Shown here piece after piece: positions 1-12,591 of a stretch of DNA of 64,000 nucleotides. The notes beneath the pieces were generated by a model. That model was not told the origin of the DNA. It was given only the letters and a program-made list of their open reading frames with translations, and searched no databases. Origin of the DNA: Trichobilharzia szidati. Taxonomy: Eukaryota > Platyhelminthes > Trematoda > Strigeidida > Schistosomatidae. The stretch lies in contig OX235271.1 in assembly GCA_944472155.2 (NCBI GenBank), positions 24,188,977-24,252,976 of the forward strand. The letters are read 5' to 3'. How positions within the stretch are numbered: the stretch's first letter is position 1; the number at the start of each line of letters is the position of its first letter. The position numbers and the translations under genes were made by a program.

Positions 1-927
1 ATTGATACCTTTTGTACTCGCTCGATTTTTGAATTGTTGATTGCTGCTATAATACACTATCGTATTCCTTCGCAAGTGCCTTTTGAATTACGTTGCGGAT
101 GTCGAGTAATCGCAACGTTAGGGCTCAAATATAAATGCGAGGAAGTATTAGGATATGTGTATACGCTAGTTCAGTCAAAATATAGCAGCAACAATAGCTC
201 CTTGAGAGGCGCTGGATGAAGATTATCGGGTTCCATTGATTTCTTTGCTTCTAGCTTCTTTAGGCAGTTGGGGACAATGCTTTGGACGGTATTATTGTTT
301 GTCCTGCTACTGTCCATGGTAAAATGGTTTTAAAATACAAAATATCAAAATGTGCACAAGACGAAATTTCAAACGAATAAAGCAAGTTACGCCATGGGGA
401 ATGAGTTTAAAATGCTTGGTGTAAATGGATCCACGAGAACTGGCAAGTTAAAAATATGGAAGTTGTATCTATACGTTGCCTCATTAATTTTCACCTGATC
501 CACATATCTTTTGTGAATACGATGATTTTTTATGTCCAGTTGACTAGGAGTCAAGTACAAACTAGTGCACTCATTACAAGATTTTTGTACTCTCCCAAAA
601 CATTTGTTACATGGATTTTAACAATCTGTCAATCTCGTTCTGCGACCTCCACACATGCGTATGCACCAGTGTATGCAACCAAGAATTAGTATGACAAATG
701 AATACTTGTGAAGAGGGAGAAGACAAAGCAGGAAAATGATGTGTGTATGATTAAAACAAAGATGTCGACTAAAACAAAAGATATAAAAAAGTGTCATTTT
801 TTAACATTCAGCACAAAGTATACAAAATCACCAGTATGAATTCTATGACCTTTGCTATGAATTACTAAATGTCCATCTAGGTGAAATTATTCTGAAGTAT
901 TTTACATGTTTACATTTATTCTTAGTA
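1..927. other. No recognisable gene or element
   Basis: AT-rich sequence with only short frames that have no recognisable motif. I see no RT, endonuclease, tRNA-like or long repeat signature shared with the rest of the window. A recognisable RTE fragment begins at about 928. Confidence 0.5.
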
Positions 928-1585
928 ATGAAAGAAACCACCTCTTTTACCTACCTGAGATGCATCGTTTCAACTACAGGCGGAACTGACGACGATATGA
1001 AAGCAAGAATAGGAAAAGCAAGACAAGCTTTCACTACTCTCAAGTCTGTGTGGAGGTCAGCAGCACTCAGCATCAAAAATAAGATCCGGATTTCCAAATG
1101 GAATGTGAAGTCAGTGCTGCTCACTATACGGATCAGAGACTCGCACTGCGCGTCATAAAGAGCATCTCAAACAAACTACAGACCTTCATTAACAGTTGTC
1201 TTCGCTCAATACTCAAGATCAGATGGCCGGCCAGAAAAGATCAGCAACAGGGTGCGATCTCTGGCAATGAGCGAACTAACCAGGAGCCGATTGTGAAACA
1301 AATATGCAGAAGGAAATGGAGATGGATTGGCTGGCCATACTCTGAGGAAACCATCAAGTGACATCACTAGACAAGCCATTGCTCGAGTGGAACCCGAAAG
1401 GGAAGTGGTGAGTTGTTCGTCAGTGCAAGGGTGAGGGTGACTTGGAGGAGGTCATGTGAAGAGGAGATGAAAACGTGTGGGCAGACATGGAGCCAGGTGA
1501 AGACTCTAGCAGAGAACCGAACGCAATGGAGATGCACCGCTGAAGCCCTATGTTCTTCTAGGAATTATAGGATACAATAATAATA
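928..1585 (+). mobile_element. RTE-like LINE, 3' fragment (5'-truncated)
   Basis: The translated pieces match the C-terminal third of an RTE-type non-LTR retrotransposon: 'TSFTYLRCIVSTTGGT', then 'KARIGKARQAFTTLKSVWRS', 'LQTFINSCLRSILKIRWP', 'RKWRWIG' and 'TWRRSCEEEMKT'. They lie in more than one frame, so the copy is dead. The 3' end carries the tail 'GAAGCCCTATGTTC', and the element ends in a short ATA/ATT-rich tract near 1585. The same segment recurs at 47280-47914, where upstream RT sequence is also present; here the 5' end is cut at about 928. RTE (SR2-like) is my best clade assignment. Non-LTR identity is firmer than the clade. Confidence 0.8.
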
Positions 1586-1816
1586 CAGTAACATGTATAG
1601 TTTTTAGGCTGTCAGCAACTGAAGAAAAGCAGTGAAATAAAATAGCCTTTTCATCCAGCAGCTATCTGTCTTCATGCTTTATTCTGACAATTTCGGAAAT
1701 CAAGCTTCACAAAGACCAAATGCTATACTATTAAATCTTAGTTTGTTTACTTGGTGTAGCAAGTACATAGTAATACTGCATTGTTCACTATATGACTTTT
1801 GGACCACTTAACTTTA

Positions 1817-2035
1817 GGTGTGTCAGTGGTTCGATGGTGAAATGCTTTCCAACCATGCACGTGATCTGGGTTCGATTACCGGCTGACACACTCCTATACC
1901 CTGCCAAATCAGTAGTAAGGCCTGATAAGGGGTAAGGTTAACCGTGAGGCTAACAACCCCACCCTCTGAAAACAACACCACAGTTACTGAAACTCCAAAA
2001 ACTTGAGGCCCTTTGTTTGACTTAGAATGTGAACA
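1817..2035 (+). mobile_element. tRNA-headed SINE (family 1), diverged copy
   Basis: The tRNA-like head (about 1818-1885) has pairable acceptor halves GTGTCAG/CTGACAC and a box-B-like 'GGGTTCGATTA'. The body shares 'GAGGCTAACAACCCCA' with the better copy at 37047-37273 and ends with a degraded form of its 'CTTGAAGCCCTATG' tail. The anticodon arm is poor and the body is long, so this is a SINE and not a working tRNA gene. Confidence 0.7.
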
Positions 2036-3162
2036 GTAAAATAATAATTACTGAACTCTATTCTGCCAGAGTGATGAAGTTTTACTCACATCAAATATAT
2101 GTGTACTGAAAAATTAGCGTTTTTGGTTTCACACCATTTTTACTGTTGCTAAGCATGCCCTAGTGATCGACAATTAAATAAAAAATTTCATTTATGTGAA
2201 CAATTTGATGAAACGACTTTTAAATCATTGCTGGTGCTTTTTTAATGACTTGATTTGGGTGTTATTTTGTAATACATGACTCGCACTACTAAAACTGAAG
2301 CAAACTGGTTCTAACTTAACTAGAAGCTCATCTAACTTGTAAGTACCGATACCGAATATGAAAGCGAAAGATTGAATAGTTAAGCGATGTACTCATGGGC
2401 TTGATTTCTGGACAAACGATTGATACACTTGTTTGTCTAGCAATGGCTGAGTTAGAAATGCTAGAACTGTATGTGTCAACGAGAAGAAAAAAAGCGCAAA
2501 ATGCAACCTCAGTCTGCTTGGGTGTATATTCGTAAAGTAAAACTGAAAACACTTTAAGCAGCCATAAGTGTACTAATACTAATCAAGCTGTAAATCAAAA
2601 AAAAAAAAAATACTATATTGAGCTAATATTTAGTTATCTCAACATGAAACACTTATTTTGACCATATTTACAATTTGGTTCCTTAAAAGTGTACTGCATT
2701 CTGCATATTTTGCACATCGAGATTGAATTATGATGTGAATTCTCACGAATACAACTCACATGAGCCACCAATCTTCATAAAAAATAAGATGAATCTATCT
2801 GGAGGACAACAGAGAATAAGAGGTTTGTATTTTCCGGAAAAAACTTCATCGATATTTCATTTTCTAAATGTAAATGAGAATACCTGTTCATTAGTAGTTG
2901 AGAACACAGGATTCTGTGTTTATGAAGATGTGAAGCAGTTTCATTAAATTGATCATCTCAAACTCAGAATTTTGTGACCTCACAGTTGAGGATTTTCAGG
3001 TTACAACATTGAATTATCGACTGTTTACATCTACATGATGGAATGTTATTATTATAATATTTATTACTAGTCCCTGTCATTGGTGCGGTAAATGGTGACT
3101 GACTGACACATCTCAGATATAATCGGTTCTCTACAATCTTTCTCAGTTAGCCACAATACTGT
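2036..3162. other. Unassigned AT-rich interval
   Basis: No convincing coding or repeat signature was found. It includes an A-run near 2590-2602. The frame at 2723-2947 has no recognisable domain and sits just upstream of a PLE remnant. Confidence 0.4.
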
Positions 3163-4505
3163 GTGGCAATGGGGTCGCCACTAGGACCCATTCTAGCCGA
3201 CATTTTCTTGGCGAAACTAGAAAATGGGCCTTTGAAAGATGTTATTAGTGAACTCGAATTTTATTGTCGATACATGGATGATACTTTTTTGATTATGAAG
3301 AACGAAAAGGTGGCAAAGAACATCCTGGATAAATTTAATGAGGTACATCCTGCAATAAATTTTGCTATTGAGAAAGAAAAAGACTCTAGTATTTCATTCC
3401 TAGATGACGTCCTCATGACCAGAAAAGAGGACGGCACAATAAGAAGAAGTGTTTATAGAAAACCTACATCAACGGACCAGTACACACATTTTCTCAGCTT
3501 TGTGCCCTTGAAATACAAACGCAATCTAATAAAGTGCTTGGTCCACAGAGCAAGATAGATTTGCTCGGATGAATGTCTTGACGAGGAGCTTAACGATATT
3601 AAATGGTTGCTAAGTGAGAATGGTTATCCTGAAAAGTTTATTGATAAGAATATGAATCTAAAATCAAAACAGCCCAAGTTACCAACAGTTCCAAAAAAGG
3701 CCTTGTTCTTACAGATGCAGTTCCTAGGAGACAACACAGGTGAGATACTAACACATCGCCTTAGAAATGCGGTAAAAAGAGCATTCCCTGCTGCTCAATT
3801 ACTCTGTATCTTTAAAACCACTCCTCTTCTGCGTTCGGAAATAAAAGACAAACTGCCTAATTTCGCCTCTTCCATGTGTATATACCAATTTAACTGCTCC
3901 TGTGGAGCCAGTTACATAGGCCGTACAATTAGGCGTGTTTCTCGTCGAATTTCCGAACATCACCCTGCCTGGTTAAGCAAAGGTCAAACAAAATCTATTC
4001 GCAGCGCTATTCTGGCGCATCTTGTGGAGACAGAACACAAGATTGACGTTAATCATGCTTTCAGGGTCATTTAGCGCATACCTACGAATCTCAATTTCGC
4101 TTTTAGAGTTCGACTACTAAATATTGCTGAGGCTGATTCATATGAATAAGCCTAATTTATGCACTCAAAAGAAGTTTGTTCAGTCATCATCATTACCTTG
4201 GCCATCCAGGTTTGAATAATCCAGAATTTTTGTGAAATTTCCCTAATTTTAGTTGATATTCTATTCGCTATTATATCTTTATTATTATTATTATAATTTA
4301 AGCATCTTTAATGAACTGTAATTCCATTGATCTTACTTTACAAATCGATATTATTTAAAAAAACGCCAATATTGTTATTAACTACTAATTTAAAATATTC
4401 TGTATATATAAACATATATGTAATTGTAGAGCCTGGAAGAGGAATTTATCGAAAAGAATATTCTTTGCTCGATTATTTTGTGTTTTATAGATTTCTACTT
4501 CACAA
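3163..4505 (+). mobile_element. Penelope-like element, family A, 5'-truncated
   Basis: One frame runs from an RT palm to a GIY-YIG endonuclease. Key motifs are 'MGSPLGPILADIF', 'YCRYMDDTF', 'YRKPTSTDQYTHF', then 'CSCGASYIGRTIRR' and 'HHPAWLSKGQTKSIRSAI'. The frame is interrupted by a single TAG at 3556-3558 (3163-3558 and 3607-4074 are in the same frame) and ends early at 4074, although GIY-YIG-side homology continues past it. The 3' UTR, from about 4195 to 4505, is shared with the copy ending near 38262. The RT begins abruptly at the GSPLGP motif, so all of the N-terminal RT is missing. Confidence 0.9.
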
Positions 4506-5480
4506 TATTCTCTCCATGTCATCCTTCGATAGACGCCCAACTCGTAGTTTCCCATTCAGGTTTCACTCGAGTGATAGTCTGGTGCACAGTGTCACTCAAC
4601 AGTCTCCTCAGAGTGTGTCCTATGCGTCTGCAGATTCTCTGGTTTATTTGTTAGGCAGTAAATTCTTGGCTGAATCGCTGCAATAAGGAGTTTTTTGTAG
4701 CTAGTCCTTTATTTTGACAAAAGTCTACAGTGGGCTGTTGGAAGTGCTTTTCGTGGCACGCGCGCCAAGGTTCTGAATCACTCGCTTACTTGACACTACG
4801 GTCGGAAAATCGGACATTGTCTCTTGTACTGAGTGCTGCAGATTTCCACACTGATTTCAGAGTTGTAAGTGCCTCTCTTGCTAACTGGTCCGATTCTGGC
4901 TAGCATTGATATCCTCAGCCATGCCACTTATAGTTGAAACGACGCTACCCAGCTCAGGTAAATGAGACAGATGAATTTCCGTAGTTATTGGTATTTGCTG
5001 TCGTTAGTTGGGTATCTTCATCACCTCTGTCTTCTCAATGCTCATTTGAATTCCTTTCATCATTGGTTTTTCGGACAATCCGGTGGTTTTCGTCTGTAAA
5101 TCTTCAAATATGTGGAACACAAAACAATAACGTCAGATCTTTCGGGGCACTTCTGTCTGTCTGACGTATACCTGCCTTTTCACTACATACCTATGTTATG
5201 TTGCATGGACGAGTTCGCTAAAATAAAGTGGTCTTGTCTCACCTCTGTCTTCACTTCAAAGGCTTCGGTGAGTTTTCCATTTTGAATCATTCGGCCTATG
5301 GCATCATCATACAGCTGTTAAATAGGGCTTATAAATGTTCGTTCAGTGCAGCCTGTAGCATCAAAGCAGCTACCTAATAATTTCATGGTTAACGTTGTCC
5401 TTAGCCTTTTCAAAGTCGATGTAAATGAGATGAAGATATTTTGATGCAGTTGTGTTCTCTGGGCTGGATGGTTTATTCGT
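4506..5480 (-). mobile_element. RTE-like LINE remnant
   Basis: On the minus strand, decayed frames give 'YLHLIYIDFEKAKDNVNHE', then a QLYDDA..QNGKLTEAFEVKTEVRQ region, then 'RIGPVSKRGTYNSEISVEI' and a C-terminal 'LRRLLSDT' segment. These are consecutive parts of RTE RT and its C-terminal tail. There are many stops and shifts. An upstream part of an RTE RT lies at about 6400-6880 on the same strand, with a different PLE between them, so these may be two halves of one disrupted copy. Confidence 0.7.
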
Positions 5481-5599
5481 GATCCTTTCATTACCGTACT
5501 AGGAAACACCGTCAGTGCATACTTCAATTTGCTGATGTGAGCTTTTAGATTTCTCCACTACTTTTCTAGTCATCCCTCCTGATGGGTGACCTTGAACGT

Positions 5600-6350
5600 G
5601 ATTGGTTGTTTCTGTGTGTTTCCACACCCTCTAGGCTAATTGTATACTGGTATTGGTGTTGACCCCTTGTATGTGACATTTCCTTCGAATCGATTGGTAG
5701 ATTTTGTCTATGTCAAGGTGTCTATTGATCGACGATTCACTGCAATACCAGGCAGCCTTCTAAAAATTCTCTGGCGTTCTTGGTGTTTCCTCTGTCTGAT
5801 ATCTGAACGTTGGTTGTCCCAGTCGAATTGATGTCCGTGGTTGTCTGTATGCAGCGATATGAGCGAGGAAGTGGATGTCGTGTCTTTTGATGGCTAGTTC
5901 ATGTCCACGGATGCGAAGACGAAGGGGACGTCCACTTTGGTCAATGTAGTGTTTTTCGCATTTGTTGCAACTTATCTTGTAGATGATGTTGGTTTTATCT
6001 TCTTTCTCTATTGAGGAATTTTGTTGAGATAAAGTCAGCTGAGTGGGGTGATTTCATTGGTTTGTGTTCGACATCAACTCCCAAGGGTTTTAAGAGTCTT
6101 GCAGTGATTTCTGAGATGTCCTTTATATATGGTAGGGCGATTTTCTCTGTGCCTTCCTCGAGGGCCTTTGTTTTGGTCGGTTGGCTGGCTTGGTGATAAA
6201 TATCTTGTGATGAGGTCCCGTGGATATCCATTCTTTTGGAATACGTCCATGAGCCACCTTCCTTCAATTTTCCTCAAGATGAGAGTGCTCCAATGAGTGC
6301 TGGCCCTCTTGAATACTGTTTGTATACAACTCCTTTTGTGTGCCATTGGT
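5600..6350 (-). mobile_element. Penelope-like element remnant, family D (GIY-YIG region)
   Basis: Minus-strand frames at 5995-6267 and 6074-6346 give 'FQKNGYPRDLITRYL', then 'PYIKDISEITARLLKPLGV', then (about 6000-5880) 'IYKISCNKCEKHYIDQSGR' and 'LRLRIRGHELAIKRHDI'. This is the RT-to-GIY-YIG linker and start of a PLE endonuclease. Its CxxC-type 'CNKCEKHYID' core differs from the 'CSCGASYIG' type of the other PLEs here, so it is a separate lineage. Frames are broken and no intact RT is left. Confidence 0.75.
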
Positions 6351-6399
6351 TCGTTGCTGTTGAAATTGATTATTTGATCTGTGTGGGTTGATTTTCTAT

Positions 6400-6880
6400 A
6401 AACCTGAGCTTGTAATTTTCATGTGGTAGTTCACTTGACCAAGACGTTCAAAAATGATGAGTAAGGTTACACTATGCTCTTTCCAATATTGGAATGTAGT
6501 GTCACGCTAAGATATGCCCATGATTGTTTTCCCTCATTCCAACCTGTTCTCAGCTAACTCTTTCATCCACAGCATCTTGGAGTCTTATCACCATGATGCA
6601 GTTTAATGTTTTACCTGGCGCGAACAGGAGCATGATTCCACTCCAATTTTCGCATAAGTTTAAATAAACCTTCTATGGCATTTCATGAGGATAATTATTC
6701 ATCCAATCGGTAGATACCTTTTCTTACTCCCATACATTCATCAGAAAAGGAGTGAGTGTATCTGCTGAAGATTGTGACGCTGTTTTCAGTGCTTTTGAGG
6801 GGATTCCATCTGGTCCTGATACTTCCTTGACTTATCCTGACTCTGTTCGGTTCAAGAATTCCGTTTCTGAGCAGAGAAAG
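6400..6880 (-). mobile_element. RTE-like LINE remnant (RT N-terminal part)
   Basis: The minus strand reads 'GPDGIPSKALKTA', 'DTLTPFLMNVWE', 'NWSGIMLLFAPGKTLN' and 'EQVGMR', the fingers region of an RTE-type RT. It has internal stops. It may belong with 4506-5480, with the family D PLE separating the two. Confidence 0.6.
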
Positions 6881-7667
6881 AACAAACCCTAGTGCAGAAT
6901 TATCACCTATCCATTTTATTTCGTTGGTTCTTATCACCTGAGTACAATCTGTGTTCTTTAATAAAGTAAATTAACAATTCAAATACAAACCAATCATGGT
7001 GCTTTTTCTCGAGGATAATATGATGGTGCATATAAATTGTGCAATTAGCCGTATTATTAATAATAATAACAGTGGTTCCATCAATAATAAGGAAGAAAAA
7101 GTGGGGCGATCTGTGATAACAAGAATGACGGAAAACAGCATGATAAAAGGGCACAATTTTGTTTTCGGATAGCTCTCATCAGGCGTAACTCTAACAATAT
7201 GTCATCCACCAAGTTATCGTAGGCATGAAATGGCTACCATCAGAAGCATTCAAAACATCCACTTTACAAAATGTCTCCGCAGAGCACCTGAGGAAACGAC
7301 TGTTAAACTAGAAATTTGGCGGATCACCTGACTGAATGTTACTATATCTACTTGCATATATCTGAAAATTAGTAACGATTTCGACTGAGCGTAATAATAT
7401 CAGAATATCTATTGTGGATGTTCAGTTGAGCCTTCATTGACTCAAGATAATCCATTAACACCACAACTCCAGCTGATAAAACCCCTTACAGATTCAATGA
7501 CGGAATCTCTCGGAACTTCTCCGATCGCGTAACTCCAGTGAAGTTGGAACACAGTTACACAAAAACTCGTAGAAAAAAAAGACAGGATCAACATCACCTA
7601 GAAAGAGAACTGTGTGAATGAAGAAACCGCAAAAGAACTTCATTGGTTTAAGCAAGCATCTTCTTCG
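6881..7667. other. Unassigned interval left of the large inverted repeat
   Basis: Short frames only, with no recognisable domain. Sequence similarity to the opposite arm of the large palindrome begins at about 7668. Confidence 0.4.
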
Positions 7668-10600
7668 ACACCGAATCCAACAACATAAACAAGCAGTTGT
7701 CGAAAGACACGACATGCATTCTTTCATATCAACGCATGTCAACTAATATGGACACCGATTCGAGGAATAAAATGCAGAAATACGTCACAGAAGATGCACT
7801 AAATGTGTCAGATGATTCCCAGAATATTCCCACCCGTCGAGTCACAGATCAACAGGCACATTATTGAGTAACTTCCTATTCCGATATGAAGAAGACACAC
7901 TAATAAAGACCAGATTTATCAACTGATTGACAACCAGCCACATGACAAAAACATCATATTCCGAGTCTGTGGAAATTCTCAATACTGATGCAGATTGACA
8001 ATCAATCACGAAAAACCTTATCAGGAGATACCATTGTATCATCTGTAGAGAATCGAAATGAGTTCACTTCATGTCAGGGAATTCGTTGAAGATATTGTCT
8101 AGAAGGATGATGGATGCAGATGAGTCAAACTGTCCAGCTCGGAGAATACAATCAAATAGAAAAGAATATTGCATCATCAGAAGTATGACTTATGAGACAA
8201 TATCTCCTGCATTCATCGTCCCTATTCAGACAAAATGAAGAACTTCAAGCCATTCTATTCTGACAAACACGGCTAGTGCAAATAGAAGTGCACTTGTAGA
8301 AAACTCATCAATAAACGAGATTACGTTACGAAATATGAGAATAAAATTTCGAGTTAGTGTAGGAATGTGGAGTCAGTGTATTATCGAAACACACATAAGG
8401 ACTTAGCATTAATGGTGGTTAGTTGACAATACAATTAAAGTTTGAGGCTACAGGTTAATTATATAGTCCACAGAAGCCTTCACCATTGAGATCGTGTCCA
8501 CTAGTAGAAGCTATTTATCGGTTGTTGAATAGTCTTCAGACGACGGTGAGAGGTTCCTGTAACTTCCAAAGGATGCGCCACTGTGAGTAGCGGAACGAGT
8601 AGTCAGTATGGACCAGTGAGAAGACGAAGCGACAAGCAGCACGCTATGCTTTCTAATTGCACTTCAAAGTGGTGCACATTTTACAATGCATTACTGTAAA
8701 CATTACATAGTTTTGGCGATTCAATTTGTACAGTCATATTTTTCCAGACTCCATACACTCATCTATACGAAGTCATTAAAGGATGACAAAATGTCAGACA
8801 GTCTCACACATACACACAAACTCACACACTCAGTCACTCACAAACACATTCGCACCACAATGTACTAGTATAACTGCGGACAAGATATATCCTTCATATA
8901 CATATGTACATCTTACCGAATTGGCTACATGTTCACCAACAAAATTCAAAAGCACATTGAAATGTGTTCAGAAACCGATATAAGTGAACAACATGGACGA
9001 TGTGAACGCATGATGGATCAATGTTGTATTCTGAGGATGGACATGTGTGAGGACAACAGTGTGTGAGTTCACTGTGATCGATAGACGAAACCACTTCACT
9101 CATACATAAAAACACAGAATATTGTGTCCTCAACCACTCACACATGAACAATAAATCAATGAATATTAACTAACTCACTTTCGCTCTATAGAATATTCGT
9201 GAGATCTTCGACTCACTGAATCAGTTGATATTAGTTGAAGTGCTTGACCTGGACAGGAGTTCACACACGAAAATAGTGTGTAAGCCTGAGATTTGTTATC
9301 AGCCTGAGAAATCCTGATTCACTATAAAAATGTGAGAAGTTTTATCACACATCATCAGAAAGTCGGAGAAGTAATTTGAACTGTTACATTCGGAGATCAG
9401 AAATCGGTAGGTTTTATCAACAATTCTGTGTTGACCAGGCAGCCAGAATATTCACCTCACTTCCAGATGCACTTCACACTAATCCACTCGACAACAATCA
9501 GCCTACTGATGGCCTGTTTCATGTCAGTTGTGTTGTTGAAGCCGATTGAGAAGGAAATGGATGCATTCGAGAGTGAGTCAATATTCCTTTATTATCAATG
9601 AATTTCGAGGTGGATAGAATCAGTAAATGACATAAGTTTAAGAGTCAAATTAGACTAAGAATGACCGCTTTGCACTGGACACCACCTTCATCCCACTTTC
9701 ACACACTTAATCACACTAGAATCACCGAGTGAAACAATGTTCCACTCCTTCGTTGCAATCCTACACCCAATGAATTTGCCTCCTGACACCTTGTCTTCTG
9801 ATATCGTCAGTGAAGTCCACACAAACTCGTTTAACAATGAAGGTCCCAATAAACGTCATACTGCAAGCTCAGTTGATTTACACCAGTGTGAGATCTCGGT
9901 ACACATGAAGATTCACAGCATCTACAGAGGTGTTGATATGTGTATAGAATCACAGTCACCATTACTTGAAATACATCGAGAGATTTCCAAAACAACTCTA
10001 TTCGAAATATTAGCATTATTAGCGAATACAAACGGAATAATCACTATCATTATTATTATTAGTAGTAGTATCAGTATTACTATTATTGCTATTATTATTA
10101 TTATATTCATAGTTGCTGTTATCCTAGTGATTGTGATAGGTGGACGAGTGACGCATTCCGTGTACACTTTTGCAGAATTCTGACTTTCTTCACAGATAAT
10201 CATGCTAACGCTCCACAGTCGGATAATAATTATCGGTCACATTCACATCTGATAGATTTTTCGTGACGTTCTCTTCGATGACGCTCGACAACATGCAGAA
10301 TTGTATTCATTTTAGCAATAATATCACTTCCAGTGGTTTAAACTGTCGTTTTGAGAATATTACTCCTCCATCAATGATGTTATTTTACTCTGATGACAAC
10401 TGATCCTGCAGTGAAAATCAGACATTCTTTTTATTTCCACTCCACGAAAGATTCAGTCACCACTTTCATGATGTATGACTTTATTGAATTTCAGATACGA
10501 TCAATGTCAATGGAACCAGTCGCCATCCAGGAGGAGAGCAGATGCCTGGTAAGAGATATATCAAAGAGATTGTGCAAACACTGTCCGCTATATGTTCTTT

Positions 10601-11281
10601 ATTACTTGAACCACAGAAAAGGAGTTTCTGGGAAATGGCAAAACGTCTTGGTAGGGCAACATGCCATGGCATCAAAGTACTTGAAAAACACTACACTTGA
10701 TCATCCCAATAAGAAGAAAGGACAGTGAAAATAGAATAACTCTCATTTACAATCACGTGCATACTCACTTCCACACACACACACACACATACAATTTAGG
10801 TATCCAAAACACTACTCAATTGAACTTCAATTCATTATGATCAATAATTACTTGTTTCTACTATGTGCATATGGGTTGAATAACTCAATTCTCAAGGTTC
10901 TATTCAATTACTCACTTTCAAATCTATCATATCAAGCAGAACAATATTTTCTTTGTTTAAAACGACAGAATAATCTAGGCATCTTTATCGCTAAACTGCA
11001 TTTTCTCTTACTCACCAATTTCTATTGCAATTGAACACTGATTGAATTCTCTTACACTTGTTGTTTCCTATGGAATTTACGCGATGTAATTGTTCATTCG
11101 GTAAACATGCACACTGTACTATGAATAAAAGCAAACGAATTCGATGTATTTGACTTTGTCTTCTTGTTCTAGTTGTCGTTGTTGTTTTTTGTTGTTGTTG
11201 CTGCTGTTGCTGTTGTTGTTGTTTTTCATTATACGCCGACGATTCAAATCGTAGTACATCGGAAATATGAATAATCCGCTT
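7668..11281 (+). repeat. Left arm of a 3.6-kb inverted repeat
   Basis: This segment is the reverse complement of 16891-20528. The match runs from about 7668 ('ACACCGAATCCAACAAC') through a TCACACA-rich tract near 8800, an ATT-rich microsatellite at 10041-10110 and an AC repeat near 10780, to 'GGAAATATGAATAATC' near 11265. By eye identity is patchy: about 98% over 10472-10728 and nearer 85% over 9740-9850. Small frames in both arms (9737-10183; 10393-10728) show no known domain. In the best-conserved stretch almost every difference between the arms changes an amino acid, which argues against a protein under constraint. Confidence 0.9.
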
Positions 11282-11944
11282 GTAGCTGTGTGAATATCGG
11301 GAAGAATAACTGTACCTGTATTGGCCGCGTGAATCTCCATCAGGCTGTAATTTTTTATGTTGGCAGCCAATTCTTCATCCAGCACCAGCGATATGACCGC
11401 TGAAAATAATTCTGGAATCCTGCTCAATGCTGGAGTTGGAATACAACTGTTCCCCTGCAAATACTTGTCGCCCTATTAGCCCGTGGGAAAATCAGTAGAG
11501 AAGACTAGCTTGAAACAGTGAGAACAGTTAATCAATTGAATGAAACTCACACTGTGTATACTCACTACCAACAAATACTTCCAAATACTGTATGAGAACA
11601 GGCAGTAAAGGTTGTCGAATCTAATTTCGCCTCAGCCCAATGGCTCAAGCTTTTGATTTATGTTTAAGCAGATTTAAGCAGACTTCAGCCAGCAAAATAT
11701 GGCTATTTTAAGACTAAGCAAAACTAAGCCTACATGATCATTCTTCCATTCACTTCCAAAGGGAACGTGACATTTCGACAGCACATCATGACTGTGTTCC
11801 CTTTCTTTATCGTCTTTATTTGCTGGTGACCATTTACACCATTTCTTCTAAATCCGACATCGACGCCAGAATAGTTGATTCCACTTTGAGTTCCACTAGA
11901 TATGAATGAAAGTTTGCGAGTAGTAGGGGGAGCAGCTAAGAAAA
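11282..11944. other. Palindrome spacer, left part; no gene recognised
   Basis: The minus-strand frame at 11119-11460 crosses the arm boundary, contains an Asn/Gln-rich stretch encoded by the CAA/TTG microsatellite, and has no recognisable domain. Confidence 0.4.
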
Positions 11945-12030
11945 GAGGCTGTTGAGAACAGAATGAAGTGGAGATATGCAACTGAAGCCTTAAGTTCCAC
12001 TGGGAACCCAAGGGAATATTAATAATTCAA
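11945..12030 (+). mobile_element. RTE 3'-terminal scrap
   Basis: A severely 5'-truncated RTE end. It reads 'ENRMKWRYATEALSSTGNP', has the tail 'GAAGCCTTAAGTTCCACTGG' and ends in ATTAATAATT. The tail matches the RTE ends at 1540-1585 and 50334-50400. Confidence 0.6.
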
Positions 12031-12591
12031 ATAAGTGACCAGCAACATCCATGAAGAAGAATACTTCACAATATTCTAACAAGCTTTTAGAAGTTACTTA
12101 AAATCAGCTAAGCAATAAATTTATAAATGATAGAATGCAATAACCACTAAAGGCAAATCGATTAAGTCGGTTAAGATCATCTACTCCTTACATGAAGACA
12201 TGAGAAAACTCCTAATGCTACAAACGAACGGTGTACGGTTTCGTTCCAATAGCAAACTTTGTAGACAGAATGACGGAGTAGCCATTAAAAGTTCTCTAGG
12301 ACCTTTTCATCATGACATATTTGTGAAAACCGCAATTGCAGACAATAGTCTTTTTGCAAGGGATGTGAATGATACGGTCCTGATTTGCAAGGACGTCAAC
12401 CATACTTGTAAATTATTCCAAAACCACAGTATTGTGTATAGAAAAATTTCTTTCGCAACAGAATATGAACACAATGGTTGGTTTCACTTTTTTGATTTGT
12501 CTTTAAGAAGACGAGGTTATGCCAAAATCAAGAGAGAAAAGTACAGGAGGAATAATTAAACTGGACAACGGTTAAACTACACCGGTTTCTA

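Noticed and set aside
10393..10728. 111-residue frame repeated in the other palindrome arm (17440-17700) as a conserved gene
   Set aside because: The arms differ at about five positions in the shared part and nearly all change an amino acid. No domain is recognised, so arm identity explains the conservation.
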